Below are positions 34,683-43,473 of a stretch of 64,000 nucleotides of DNA, in pieces; within the stretch, counting starts at the first letter, position 1, and the number at the start of each line of letters is the position of its first letter. Location of the stretch: positions 248,001 through 312,000 of the forward strand of contig NZ_JACHGN010000014.1 in NCBI RefSeq assembly GCF_014202315.1. Reading direction: 5' to 3'. Source of the stretch: Thermocatellispora tengchongensis (lineage in GTDB: Bacteria > Actinomycetota > Actinomycetes > Streptosporangiales > Streptosporangiaceae). Position numbers and translations under genes: made by a program. Below the pieces are notes generated by a model that had not been told where the DNA came from, did not search any database, and saw only the letters and a program-made list of their open reading frames with translations.

Positions 34683-37034
34683 ATGGCGGACATGGGCGAA
34701 TGGCGCGTGCCCGGATACTCCGAGGTGCGCGAACTCGGCGCGGGGGGCGGCGGCCGGGTGGTGCTGGCCACGCACGTGAACTCGGGCACGCCGGTCGCGA
34801 TCAAGTACCTCTCCGAGGCGCTGCGCGACGAGCCCGGTTTCCTGGCCAGGTTCCAGGAAGAGGCGCGGGTCATGGTGGAGCTCGCCGACCCGCACGTGGC
34901 GCGGCTGTACGAGTACCGCCAGACCCGCTACGGCGGCGCGGCCATCGTGATGGAGCTGGTCAACGGCGTCTCGCTGCGCGCCATCCTGCGCGAGCACGGC
35001 GCGACCGGGCCGGAGGCGGCGCTGAGCGTGCTCAAGGGCTCGCTGCTCGGCCTGGCCGCCGCGCACCGGCTCGGCGTGGTGCACCGCGACTACAAGCCGG
35101 AGAACGTGCTGGTCCAGGGCGACGGCACCAGCAAGCTGGTCGACTTCGGCATCGCGGTACGCTCCGGCGACGGGCGCACGCCCGCGGGGACGCCGCCGTA
35201 CATGGCGCCGGAGCAGTGGTCCGGGCTCGCCGCCACCCCCGCCACCGACGTGTACGCCGCGACCGCCGTGTTCTTCGAGTGCCTGACCGGCCATCGCCCC
35301 TATCAGGCGACCGCGCACGTGGTGCTGAAGTTCCAGCACGAGCACGCCCCGGTGCCGATCGGCGAGGTGCCCGAGCCCGTGCGCGGGCTGGTCGCGCGGG
35401 GCCTGGCCAAGGACCCCCTCGACCGGCCGCCCGGGGCCGCGGCGTTCCTGGCCGAGCTGGAGCGGGTGGCGCGGGCGGCGTACGGGGAGGACTGGGAGGA
35501 GCGCGGGCGCAGGCGGCTGGCCGAGCTGGCGGCCCTGCTGGTGCTGCTGTTCCCGCTGCACGCCCCGGCCCCGCCGCCGACCGCGGCCACGAGCCTGTTC
35601 CGCACGGTGCTGGGACGGGCGCGGCGGGCCGTGCGCGACAACGCGGCCCGCATCGCCGCGGGGGCGGGGGTCGTGGTGGTGGCGGGAGGCGCGACGGCGT
35701 ACGTGCTGGCCGCCGACGAGCCGCCGACCCGGCGCGTGGACATCGTGGCGGCGGCCCCGACCGACCCGCCCACCCCGGCGGCGGCCCCGGCCACCGAACC
35801 GCCCGCCCCGACGCCGTTCGGCACCCCGGCCACCACCGAGCCGGCGCTCGCCCAGTCGCCTCCGGCGGAGACGCCCACCGCCCCCGAGACGGCCCAGCCC
35901 GAGACCACCCAGTCCGAGACCACCCCGCCCGAGACCACCCCGCCGGTAACGACGTCCCCGCCCACCACATCCCCGCCCACAACATCCCCACCGACCACAT
36001 TCCCGCCGACGACATCCCCGCCGACATCGCCGCCCGTCACCACGGCGCCGCCGACCAGGGCGCCCGCGCCCACCCGGGTGTCGGCGGTGCGGCTCGGGGA
36101 GCTGTCGCAGGACGGCGAGGTCCTGGCGGTGAGCACCACGGTCACGACCCGCGGCAGCGGCCGGGTGCGGCTCACCGTCGCCTTCGCCGTGAACGGGACC
36201 GTGGTGGACACCCAGCGGATGGAGCTGGCCGGGGCCACCACGTACGTACGCGCGTTCCAGCACGCCCTCGCCGAGCCGCGCTGCGGCGGCGCCTGGACGG
36301 TCACCGCGACCACCGAGCCCGCCGCGCCGGGCGGAACGGTGACCGCGAGCCGTGCCTTCCCCGACTGCCCCACCTCGGCCACCGGCGTGCGGGTGGCCGG
36401 GCTGAGCGTGGACGCCGCCCCCGGGCGAACGCTCCGGGCCAGGTTCGCGGTCACCGCGAGCGGCACGGGGCGGGTGCCGGTCACCGCGGAGATCCTGTCC
36501 GGCGGAAGCACGGTCGCCACGCGGAGCGCGGTGCTGTCCGGGCGGCGGTCCTACACCCGCACCCTGACCCACGCCTTCCCCGAGCGCCCGTGCGGCACGA
36601 CCGTCGGCGTCCGGGTCAAGGCCGGGGCGCACAGCGACGTCCGGCAGGTGCGGGTCACCTGCCCGGCGGGCGTGCAGACGGTCGAGGTGCTGCGGGCGGC
36701 GGTCTCCGCCAGGGGCGCCACGGCCACGGTGCGGGTGGTCACCGACAACGACCGCCCCGTACGGCTGAGGGTGGTGCTCCAGGTCGGCGACCGCACCCGT
36801 ACCTCCGCGCTCACGCTGTCCGGCGCCACGTCGTACACGCGCACGCTGAGCTTCGCGCTGGGCACCGTGCCCTGCGGGCAGACGTGGCAGGTGAGCGCCG
36901 CCACGACGCCGGCCGCGCGCGGCGGCGCGGACACGCTCTCCGGCCGCACCGCGGCCTGCCCGCCACCCCGGGAGCCCGCCGAACCGTCCCCCTCCGCCTC
37001 GGCCCCCGACGATCCGCCGCCTTCGATCAGGTGA
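34683..37034 (+). CDS. Serine/threonine protein kinase with three extracellular repeat domains
   Basis: A 783-residue membrane kinase. The Gly loop is LGAGGGGRVV (residues 18-27), the ATP lysine K41 is in VAIKYL, the catalytic loop is HRDYKPEN from residue 134 (Tyr instead of Leu), then DFGIAV and MAPEQW. One helix lies at about residues 324-346. A Thr/Pro-rich linker of about 100 residues follows with TSPP-type repeats. The extracellular part has three similar domains of about 95 residues, each with two cysteines near its end and a TTYVRAFQHAL / RSYTRTLTHAF / TSYTRTLSFAL strand. ATG 34683 has GGAG six bases upstream and is preferred to 34671. The ligand is unknown. Confidence 0.92.
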   Translation: MADMGEWRVPGYSEVRELGAGGGGRVVLATHVNSGTPVAIKYLSEALRDEPGFLARFQEEARVMVELADPHVARLYEYRQTRYGGAAIVMELVNGVSLRAILREHGATGPEAALSVLKGSLLGLAAAHRLGVVHRDYKPENVLVQGDGTSKLVDFGIAVRSGDGRTPAGTPPYMAPEQWSGLAATPATDVYAATAVFFECLTGHRPYQATAHVVLKFQHEHAPVPIGEVPEPVRGLVARGLAKDPLDRPPGAAAFLAELERVARAAYGEDWEERGRRRLAELAALLVLLFPLHAPAPPPTAATSLFRTVLGRARRAVRDNAARIAAGAGVVVVAGGATAYVLAADEPPTRRVDIVAAAPTDPPTPAAAPATEPPAPTPFGTPATTEPALAQSPPAETPTAPETAQPETTQSETTPPETTPPVTTSPPTTSPPTTSPPTTFPPTTSPPTSPPVTTAPPTRAPAPTRVSAVRLGELSQDGEVLAVSTTVTTRGSGRVRLTVAFAVNGTVVDTQRMELAGATTYVRAFQHALAEPRCGGAWTVTATTEPAAPGGTVTASRAFPDCPTSATGVRVAGLSVDAAPGRTLRARFAVTASGTGRVPVTAEILSGGSTVATRSAVLSGRRSYTRTLTHAFPERPCGTTVGVRVKAGAHSDVRQVRVTCPAGVQTVEVLRAAVSARGATATVRVVTDNDRPVRLRVVLQVGDRTRTSALTLSGATSYTRTLSFALGTVPCGQTWQVSAATTPAARGGADTLSGRTAACPPPREPAEPSPSASAPDDPPPSIR

Positions 37035-37137
37035 CGTACGAAACACATTTGTGATTATTCGTACGGATGATGCGGAAGCTCACTATGCTACGTCCGACTG
37101 ATTTCAGGGTGGGGGCCCAGGCAGAAGGAGACCGTCT

Positions 37138-38841
37138 ATGTTCGGCATGCCGTCGGCCTGGAAGGTCCCCGGCTTCACCGAGCTGAGGGAGCTGGGGGCG
37201 GGCGCCTCCGGGCGCGTGGTCATGGCGCGGCACGACGCCGACGGGGCGATCGTCGCCATCAAGTACCTGTCGGACGAACTGCTCCGCGACATGGCGTTCG
37301 TGGCCCGGTTCCGGCACGAGGCGCGGCTGCTGGAACTGCTGAACAGCCCGCAGGTGGCCCGGCTGTATGAGTACATCGAGACCGGCCAGGGCGCCGCCAT
37401 CGTGATGGAGCTGGTCGACGGGGTCTCGCTGCGGGCGCTGCTGCGCTCCCAGGGCCCCACCGGGCCCGAGGCCGCGCTCGTCGTGCTCAAGGGCGCGCTG
37501 ACCGGGCTGGCGGCGGCCCACGGCGCCGGCGTGGTGCACCGCGACTTCAAGCCGGAGAACGTCATCGTCTCCGACGACGGGACGAGCAAGCTGGTCGATT
37601 TCGGCATCGCCGTACGGGCGGGCGACGGGGGCAACGCCTCCGGCACGCCGCCGTACATGGCGCCGGAGCAGTGGACGGGCGCGTCCGCGAGCCCCGCCAC
37701 CGACGTCTACGCCGCGACCGTGGTGTTCTTCGAGTGCCTGACCGGCGCCCGGCCCTTCCGCGCGCGCAACCTCGCCGTGCTGGCGCACGAGCACCAGTCG
37801 GTGCCGCCGCCGGTGGAGGAGGTGCCGCCGCCGCTCCAAGAGCTGGTCGAGCGAGGGCTGGCCAAGGACCCCGGCGACCGGCCGTCCTCGGCCGAGGCGT
37901 TCCTGGCCGAGCTGGAAGCGGTGGCGGCGGGGGCGTACGGGCGCGACTGGGAGAACCGCGGACGCCGCCGCCTGGCCGCCCTGGCCGGACTGCTCGCGCT
38001 GCAGTTCCCGCGCGCCGAGCTGGTGCCCGAGGGCGATTCCTCGGTGGCCGAGACCTTCCTCGGGGGCGGCGGCGACCGCGACGCCGAGGCCGAGCTGGAC
38101 ACCGAGATCAGCCGCTCCTGGATGAGCCGGCTCGGCGTGAAGATCGCCGTGGGCGTGGGCTGCGTGACACTGGTCGGGGTCGTGGCGCTCGTCACGGTGA
38201 ACTCCGCCGGCGACACCGAGCTGCGCGCCGACACCTCCGCCGCCACTCCCGCGCCGAGCGGCGACGAGCCGACCACCCTGCCCGGCGAGACCGGCGACCC
38301 GGCCGAGCCGGCCGACCCGGTGGAGGAGGACCCCACCCCCACCCCGACCGACCCGACCCCGACGCCGACCGACACCACCGTGCCGCCCAGCGTGCCCGCC
38401 ACGACGCTGCCCACCTCCACGGCGTCCGAGAGCCCCGAGCCGACGCCGACGAAGCGGCGGCCGACCAAGAAGCCCACCAAGAAGCCCACGGCCAAGCCCA
38501 CCGCGACCGGCGAGCCGTCCGAGGACGTGACGGTCGGCAACCCGCAGACCCCCGACCGGCCGACGCGCCTGCCCACCCCCACCCCGACCACGCCGCGGCC
38601 CACCGACACGCCCACCCAGACGCCCACGTCGTCCCGGCCGACCACCAGCGCCACGACCGCCTCGCCCACCGAGACCAGCACCGACGACGAGACCGAGGTG
38701 CCCAGGCTGACGGCCGGGCCCACGCCCGTCGAGACCGTCCCGGCGGTGGCGCTCGCGGCCGGGCTGGTGACGTCCGGCGCGGTACCCGTCACACTGGCCA
38801 TTGGGCGCCGTGCGGCGGGACGGCACCGGAGACGGCGGTAG
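37138..38841 (+). CDS. Serine/threonine protein kinase, membrane-anchored
   Basis: A 567-residue paralogue of the preceding kinase. It has LGAGASGRVV, the ATP lysine in VAIKYL, HRDFKPEN, DFGIAV and APEQWTG, so it should be active. A helix (about residues 332-355, VKIAVGVGCVTLVGVVALVTV) leads to an extracellular low-complexity tail rich in Thr, Pro and Lys. A second weak hydrophobic segment lies at the very end (VALAAGLVTSGAVPVTLAIG) followed by Arg residues. AAGGAG lies seven bases before the ATG. The pseudokinase gene starts nine bases after its stop, suggesting co-transcription. The tail looks like a wall-spanning stalk without a sensor domain. Confidence 0.92.
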   Translation: MFGMPSAWKVPGFTELRELGAGASGRVVMARHDADGAIVAIKYLSDELLRDMAFVARFRHEARLLELLNSPQVARLYEYIETGQGAAIVMELVDGVSLRALLRSQGPTGPEAALVVLKGALTGLAAAHGAGVVHRDFKPENVIVSDDGTSKLVDFGIAVRAGDGGNASGTPPYMAPEQWTGASASPATDVYAATVVFFECLTGARPFRARNLAVLAHEHQSVPPPVEEVPPPLQELVERGLAKDPGDRPSSAEAFLAELEAVAAGAYGRDWENRGRRRLAALAGLLALQFPRAELVPEGDSSVAETFLGGGGDRDAEAELDTEISRSWMSRLGVKIAVGVGCVTLVGVVALVTVNSAGDTELRADTSAATPAPSGDEPTTLPGETGDPAEPADPVEEDPTPTPTDPTPTPTDTTVPPSVPATTLPTSTASESPEPTPTKRRPTKKPTKKPTAKPTATGEPSEDVTVGNPQTPDRPTRLPTPTPTTPRPTDTPTQTPTSSRPTTSATTASPTETSTDDETEVPRLTAGPTPVETVPAVALAAGLVTSGAVPVTLAIGRRAAGRHRRRR

Positions 38842-38849
38842 GGGGGCAG

Positions 38850-40259
38850 ATGAACGGGGGGAACCGGGTCATCGCGGGCTTCCGGCTCGACGGCGGGACC
38901 CGGCTCAGCGAGCTGGGCATGTGGGCCGACGGCACCGCCCCCGACGGGCGGCCGGTCGCGGCGCTGTTGTTCGACAACCGCCTGGTCGCCGACGCCGCGG
39001 CCCGGCAGCGGCTCGCCGCGGCGGTGACCGCCGACCGGCACCTGACCCAGAGCGGGCCGGCCGGGCTGCTGCCCGTCGCCGACCTGGTGGGCTCGGCCGG
39101 CGAGGTGTGGCTGCTGATCGACCACCCGGCGGGCCCAACGGTGACCGACCTGCTCAACGCGGGCGCCGCCGGGGCCGGCCCCGACGCGGGCAGCGCCGCC
39201 GCGGTCCTGGTGGAGACCGCGCAGACGCTGCTCACGATCCACTCCGCCGGGCTCGCGCACGGCGCGCTCCAGCCCGGCACCATCGTGCTCGGCGAGGACG
39301 GCGCCGCCCTGCTGGCCGAGCGCGGGCTGCTGGACGCGCTGCACGGCCGCACCCCCGCGCCGCAGCGCGACGTGGCCGCGTGGGCGTCCCTGGCCCGGGG
39401 CCTGGCCGCCACCTGGGGCGCCGGCTCCCCCGGTGGCGCCGCCCTGCTGGAGCAGGCCGCCACCACCGCCACCACCCACGGCCTGGCCGCCGCCCGCGAC
39501 ACCCTCCTGTCCGGCCGCGACCGGCTCCCCGGCGGCCACATCGGACGCGAGCGCCTGGTCGGCATGGTCCGCTGGTGGCGCGACCACCACACCGCGGCCA
39601 CGGGCCCGGCCGGCCTCGCCGCCGTCCCTGCCGGGCGGCCCCAGGACGAGGGCGAGATCGTCACCCTGCTGCACGTCCCCGCCCCCGTCCAGGCGGAGCG
39701 CGCGCCCGAGCAGCCGGAGACCGCCGACGTGCGCTTCGGCCCCGGGGTGCCCTCCATGTCCACCGCCGAGCAGATCTGGCGCTCCGGCCGCGAGCAGGCC
39801 ACCGTGTACGGGCAGGAGCACCACCGCGAGAGCAGGCTCGCCACCCGGCGCCGCCGCCGCACCGCCGTGGCCGCGGCCACGCTCGCCCTGATCGTCGCGG
39901 GCGCGCTGCTGGCCTGGCTGCTGCGCGACCCCGGACCGGTGCTGGCGGTGGAGAAGGTCGATGTGAAAGCTCCACGGCGTACGCAGGGGTGCGACTCGAC
40001 CGTCGTCATCAACGGCGTGATCACCACCAACGGCGGCGACGGGCGCGTCCGCTACGAGTGGCGGCGCAGCGACAGCAAAAAGCCCATCGTGCAGGAGGAG
40101 ACCGTCACCGCGGACACCACGTCGTACCAGGTCAGCCTGCGGTGGACGGTCAAGGGCGAAGGCTCGTTCAAGGCCACCGCCACCCTGCGCATCCTGGACC
40201 CCGAGCCCGCCGGCAAGCCCATGGAAGACCGCGCCACCTTCACCTACCGCTGCCGCTGA
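38850..40259 (+). CDS. Pseudokinase-like membrane protein
   Basis: A 469-residue protein whose first 240 residues follow the kinase plan but lack its chemistry. The stretch LAHGALQPGTIVLGEDG occupies the place of HRDLKPEN, with no catalytic Asp; no DFG or VAIK-type lysine is visible. It resembles the pseudokinase domains seen in some actinobacterial membrane proteins. A helix at about residues 345-365 (AAATLALIVAGALLAWLL) leads to a small extracellular beta domain with two cysteines. It is nine bases downstream of an active kinase and probably serves as partner or phospho-target. I have not found a direct named family. Confidence 0.8.
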   Translation: MNGGNRVIAGFRLDGGTRLSELGMWADGTAPDGRPVAALLFDNRLVADAAARQRLAAAVTADRHLTQSGPAGLLPVADLVGSAGEVWLLIDHPAGPTVTDLLNAGAAGAGPDAGSAAAVLVETAQTLLTIHSAGLAHGALQPGTIVLGEDGAALLAERGLLDALHGRTPAPQRDVAAWASLARGLAATWGAGSPGGAALLEQAATTATTHGLAAARDTLLSGRDRLPGGHIGRERLVGMVRWWRDHHTAATGPAGLAAVPAGRPQDEGEIVTLLHVPAPVQAERAPEQPETADVRFGPGVPSMSTAEQIWRSGREQATVYGQEHHRESRLATRRRRRTAVAAATLALIVAGALLAWLLRDPGPVLAVEKVDVKAPRRTQGCDSTVVINGVITTNGGDGRVRYEWRRSDSKKPIVQEETVTADTTSYQVSLRWTVKGEGSFKATATLRILDPEPAGKPMEDRATFTYRCR

Positions 40260-40339
40260 CCCCGCGCGCCCTGACGGAGGCGTCAGGGTGACCTGCCGTG
40301 ACAATGCACGACATAGCGGTTCTTACTACTCTGGCGGCC

Positions 40340-41545
40340 ATGACCACGCAAACCCCCGCGGGTTGGTATCCCGACCCGTTCGGCCATCCACAGCTCCGTT
40401 GGTGGGACGGCGGCCAGTGGACCGACGCCACTCACCCGCTGGAGGGCGTCACCCCACAGGCGCAGCCCGCCGCCACCACCGCCCCCACACCCCCGGCCCC
40501 CCAGCAGCCCGAACCGGCCCCGCCCACGGGTGCGCCCGCAGGCCCGCCCACGGGCCCGCAGCAGACGGCGGCCAGCCCCGGCTTCACCTCCCCCGGGCTG
40601 AACACCGCCGAACGCCCCCAGCAGCAGCCGGGCCAGTTCGGCGCGGCCGGCGCCCCCACCTGGCCGTCCACTTCCGGATGGACCGGCGGCCCCCAGTCCG
40701 GCGGCACGGCCCAGATGCCGGTACCGGACTTCGGCCCGCCGGGCACCGGCTACCCGGGCGGCCCGCCGCCGCGCAAGAGCGGCGCGCTGCCGTGGGTCCT
40801 GGGCGGCGTGGGCGCAGTCGTCGTGGTCGCGGCCATCATCATCGCGGTGGTGTTCGTGGTGAACCGGAGCGACACCAGCCCGGTCGCGCAGGCGACCCCC
40901 ACGCCCCCGTCCACCGGGCGGCCGGAGACCCTGCCCTCGTTGCCGCCGACCCCGTTCCCCTCCGACAGCACGGCCCCCAACCCGAACCAGAGCGCCCCGC
41001 CGCTGCCCCAGCCGCAGGACGGCCGCATCACCGACCCGGTCACCCACCTGTCGTACGAGGTTCCCGAGGGCTGGGAGGTGCCGGCGTCGTCGCTCAACTC
41101 CAACCCCAACGAGCAGCAGTGGACCAGCGGGGTCATGGCGCTGTCGCACGAGAAGTTCGACGGCCAGAGCGACTGGGTCGGCAACGTCTACACCGGCGAG
41201 CTGCACGAGCTGTTCCCGTACAGCGGGCCGGAGAGCCTGCGCGGCACCGCCACCACGATCTTCCACTACTACAACAAGCGCTTCTACGAGCCCGAGCACG
41301 AGCAGAAGATCCTGCGCGACGAGGCCATCAAGATCGGCGACCAGGACGCGTGGGTGCTGGAGTTCGAGCTGGACTTCACCAAGGAGTCGGAGAAGAAGGG
41401 CTACAAGTGGAAGAAGGAGCGCGGCGCGATCGTCCTCATGGACCGCCCCGGCGGCCTGCGCCCGGCACTGATGTACATCTCGGTACCGGACAATCTGGAC
41501 ACTTCTAACGTCGAGCGGGTGCTCAAGTCTCTCAAGGTCTCATAA
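40340..41545 (+). CDS. DUF2510 membrane protein with extracellular C-terminal domain
   Basis: A 401-residue protein. Residues 4-35 form DUF2510 (PAGWYPDPFGHPQLRWWDGGQWT), a small cytosolic motif. A Pro/Gln/Gly-rich stretch follows to residue 145. One helix at about residues 150-174 (LGGVGAVVVVAAIIIAVVFVV) precedes an extracellular domain (SYEVPEGWEVPASSL to VERVLKSLKV). DUF2510 proteins are common actinobacterial membrane proteins without known function. ATG 40340 is chosen since DUF2510 begins immediately; GTG 40298 and ATG 40304 are earlier in frame. It ends 21 bases before orn. It may belong to the kinase group by context. Confidence 0.78.
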   Translation: MTTQTPAGWYPDPFGHPQLRWWDGGQWTDATHPLEGVTPQAQPAATTAPTPPAPQQPEPAPPTGAPAGPPTGPQQTAASPGFTSPGLNTAERPQQQPGQFGAAGAPTWPSTSGWTGGPQSGGTAQMPVPDFGPPGTGYPGGPPPRKSGALPWVLGGVGAVVVVAAIIIAVVFVVNRSDTSPVAQATPTPPSTGRPETLPSLPPTPFPSDSTAPNPNQSAPPLPQPQDGRITDPVTHLSYEVPEGWEVPASSLNSNPNEQQWTSGVMALSHEKFDGQSDWVGNVYTGELHELFPYSGPESLRGTATTIFHYYNKRFYEPEHEQKILRDEAIKIGDQDAWVLEFELDFTKESEKKGYKWKKERGAIVLMDRPGGLRPALMYISVPDNLDTSNVERVLKSLKVS

Positions 41546-41566
41546 GAGGGGCACTAGTCTGTCCCT

Positions 41567-42163
41567 ATGAGTGACCTGCTGGTCTGGATCGACTGTGAGA
41601 TGACCGGACTCGATCTCGGCCGTGACGCGCTCGTCGAGGTGGCCTGTGTGGTCACCGACGCCGAGCTGAACCAGCTTGACAATGGCGTGGATGTGGTCAT
41701 CAAGCCCCCGCCGGAGGCACTGGAGCAGATGTCGGAGGTCGTGCGCGAGATGCACACCGCCTCCGGCCTCCTGCCGGCCCTCGGCGGGGGCGTCACGCTC
41801 GCCGAAGCCGAATCCCTCGTCCTCGACTACATCCGAGGCCACGTCACCGAGCCCAAGCGCGCCCCCCTGTGCGGCAACTCCATCGCCACCGACCGCGCCT
41901 TCCTCGCCCGCGACATGCCCGGCGTGGACTCCTACCTGCACTACCGCATGATCGACGTCTCCTCCATCAAGGAGCTCGTCCGCCGCTGGTACCCGCGGGT
42001 CTACTTCGCCTCCCCGGAGAAGCAGGGCGGCCACCGCGCCCTCGCCGACATCACCGAGAGCATCCGCGAACTCCGCTACTACCGCGCCGCCGTCTTCGTC
42101 CCCCTCCCGGGCCCCGACTCCACCACCGCCCGAGGCGTCGCCGAACTCATCTCCGGAACCTGA
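41567..42163 (+). CDS. orn: Oligoribonuclease
   Basis: A 198-residue DEDDh exonuclease. The acidic motifs are visible: [10 protein letters not shown], then [15 protein letters not shown], and HRALADI with the late His-Asp pair. [14 protein letters not shown] is diagnostic for Orn. The enzyme degrades 2-5 nucleotide RNA fragments, including pGpG from c-di-GMP turnover, to mononucleotides. Length fits the family closely. It precedes tRNA-His by about 70 bases, an arrangement recurrent in actinobacteria. Confidence 0.97.
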   Translation: MSDLLVWIDCEMTGLDLGRDALVEVACVVTDAELNQLDNGVDVVIKPPPEALEQMSEVVREMHTASGLLPALGGGVTLAEAESLVLDYIRGHVTEPKRAPLCGNSIATDRAFLARDMPGVDSYLHYRMIDVSSIKELVRRWYPRVYFASPEKQGGHRALADITESIRELRYYRAAVFVPLPGPDSTTARGVAELISGT

Positions 42164-42232
42164 CCCGGGTCACACGACGAATCGACTTCCAAAAACCGCT
42201 ACACTTCTTACGTGCCGCCAAGCGCGGCCATG

Positions 42233-42308
42233 GTGGGCGTAGCTCAGTTGGCAGAGCGCCAGGTTGTGGTCCTGGATGTCGTGGGTTCAAGTCCCATCGC
42301 TCACCCCA
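42233..42308 (+). tRNA. tRNA-His (anticodon GTG), CCA encoded
   Basis: The acceptor stem GTGGGCG pairs with CGCTCAC (one G-T pair). The D-arm is GCTCAGTTGGCAGAGC, the anticodon stem-loop is CCAGG-TTGTGGT-CCTGG, and the T-arm is GTGGG-TTCAAGT-CCCAT. Position 73 is C and the gene-encoded G at 42232 would be the extra G-1 that marks histidine tRNA. The 3' CCA is present. Confidence 0.97.
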
Positions 42309-42311
42309 AGA

Positions 42312-42335
42312 ACGGCCGGTCGAAAGACCGGCCGT
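42312..42335 (+). terminator. Intrinsic terminator after tRNA-His
   Basis: A 10-bp perfect stem, ACGGCCGGTC / GACCGGCCGT, closes a GAAA tetraloop and is followed by a pyrimidine run with TTTT. It begins four bases after the tRNA. Confidence 0.92.
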
Positions 42336-43176
42336 CTTCTTTTCCCCACCCCCACCCCGGCCGGCACGACCGCCCGCGCCGCGACTCGGCGCGTGACCGA
42401 TTCGGCCCAGCGGCCAGCCCCCAGGGCACCACAACACCCGCCGCAGAAGCCGCGCCCAAGGCGCACACCGCGTCCGTCCCCCTCACCCGCCCGCCACCAT
42501 GCCCTCCAGGAGGAGTGCCGCAGCGGTTCGGCAGGCGACACACCGGCCCGCGCAGACCTCCATACGCTCGGAGGAGGACAGGCCCGAGCGGACTCCCACA
42601 CGCCCGGAGGAGGGTGTGTCACCGTTCGGGAGGAGGCGGCCGGAGGGCGTCGCGTTTCCGCAAGTTCCGGCATCCATCCACCCCCATCCCGCCGGGCGCA
42701 AGATCTACCGTTGCCCGGACACTCCCCCGGAGGAGGGCGGGGCTGCGCGGACTTCCACAACTGGCATGGGGTGGGTGCCGGAGCCTGTGCGCATGGGACC
42801 TCCTCCTGTCGCCTCCCGAGTGTCGGGGTGGCGGCGGATGTTCCGGGAGGCGGGATAGGCGGGTGCCGGGACCTGGGCGCTGGAGACGTGAGCACGTCAC
42901 TCTCGGGGCCTCCAGGGACGGCGGATCTTGCACAGGGCGGCTGCTGGGACCTGGGGGCGGTGCCCGTCGTCGCCTTCTTTTTGACGCGGGCGAGTCCCCT
43001 GCCTCTCCTGGGTGGGGACGGGGCGGGGGGAGTTGCGGGCGGGGCGTAATTGGGTTCGCGGGGGGAACTTGACCGACTTACCCCCCAAAGTTTGATATTG
43101 GGAGTTATGCTCGCTGTCAACCGATACGCCGGATGGGCGGGGGCCTCGGCGACCTGATCATGCCACCGGAGGCCGG
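42336..43176. other. Gene-free region of 841 bases with degenerate repeats
   Basis: Several open frames cross this stretch, but none has actinobacterial codon bias, a ribosome site or a recognisable domain. Units resembling GCGGACTCCCACACGCCCGG followed by AGGAGG recur at about 42555, 42590, 42715 and 42750. The right end has TTGACC (43069) 17 bases before TTGATA, a possible promoter for the LuxR-type gene. Confidence 0.5.
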
Positions 43177-43440
43177 ATGAGAGTCGATGACCCCGCGTAC
43201 GCGGCCGGACCGAGGGACGTCCGGATCGCTACGGGTCTGAGCAAGCGCGAGACCGAGGTCATGGATTTGATCGCGACCGGGCACTCGAACGGTCAGATCG
43301 CGCAGCGGCTGTTTCTGAGTGAGAAGACAGTGAAGAACCACGTCAACCGCATCTACGCCAAGCTCGGCGTGGACTCCCGGGTGACCGCCATCGGGCTGTG
43401 GGCGAGCCTGGCCTCGGGAGAGGAACGCGAGCGCGACTGA
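43177..43440 (+). CDS. Small LuxR-type helix-turn-helix protein
   Basis: An 87-residue protein that is almost entirely a LuxR_C domain: [48 protein letters not shown] is complete, with the conserved KTVKNH recognition helix. It lacks any receiver or ligand domain. GGAGG lies five bases before the ATG. It probably acts as an orphan dimeric DNA-binding protein. It faces lat tail to tail with 33 bases between stops. Its target is unknown; the repeats upstream are candidates for its own binding. Confidence 0.85.
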   Translation: MRVDDPAYAAGPRDVRIATGLSKRETEVMDLIATGHSNGQIAQRLFLSEKTVKNHVNRIYAKLGVDSRVTAIGLWASLASGEERERD

Positions 43441-43473
43441 TGGGCGCGCGACGCCCGGCCGGCCCCTCCCCCG

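Noticed and set aside
42287-43120. 277-codon minus-strand frame in the gene desert
   Set aside because: Pro/Arg/Ser-rich with repeated PPGVWESAR-like pieces, no ribosome site, weak codon bias and overlap with the tRNA terminator. It is treated as degenerate repeats.
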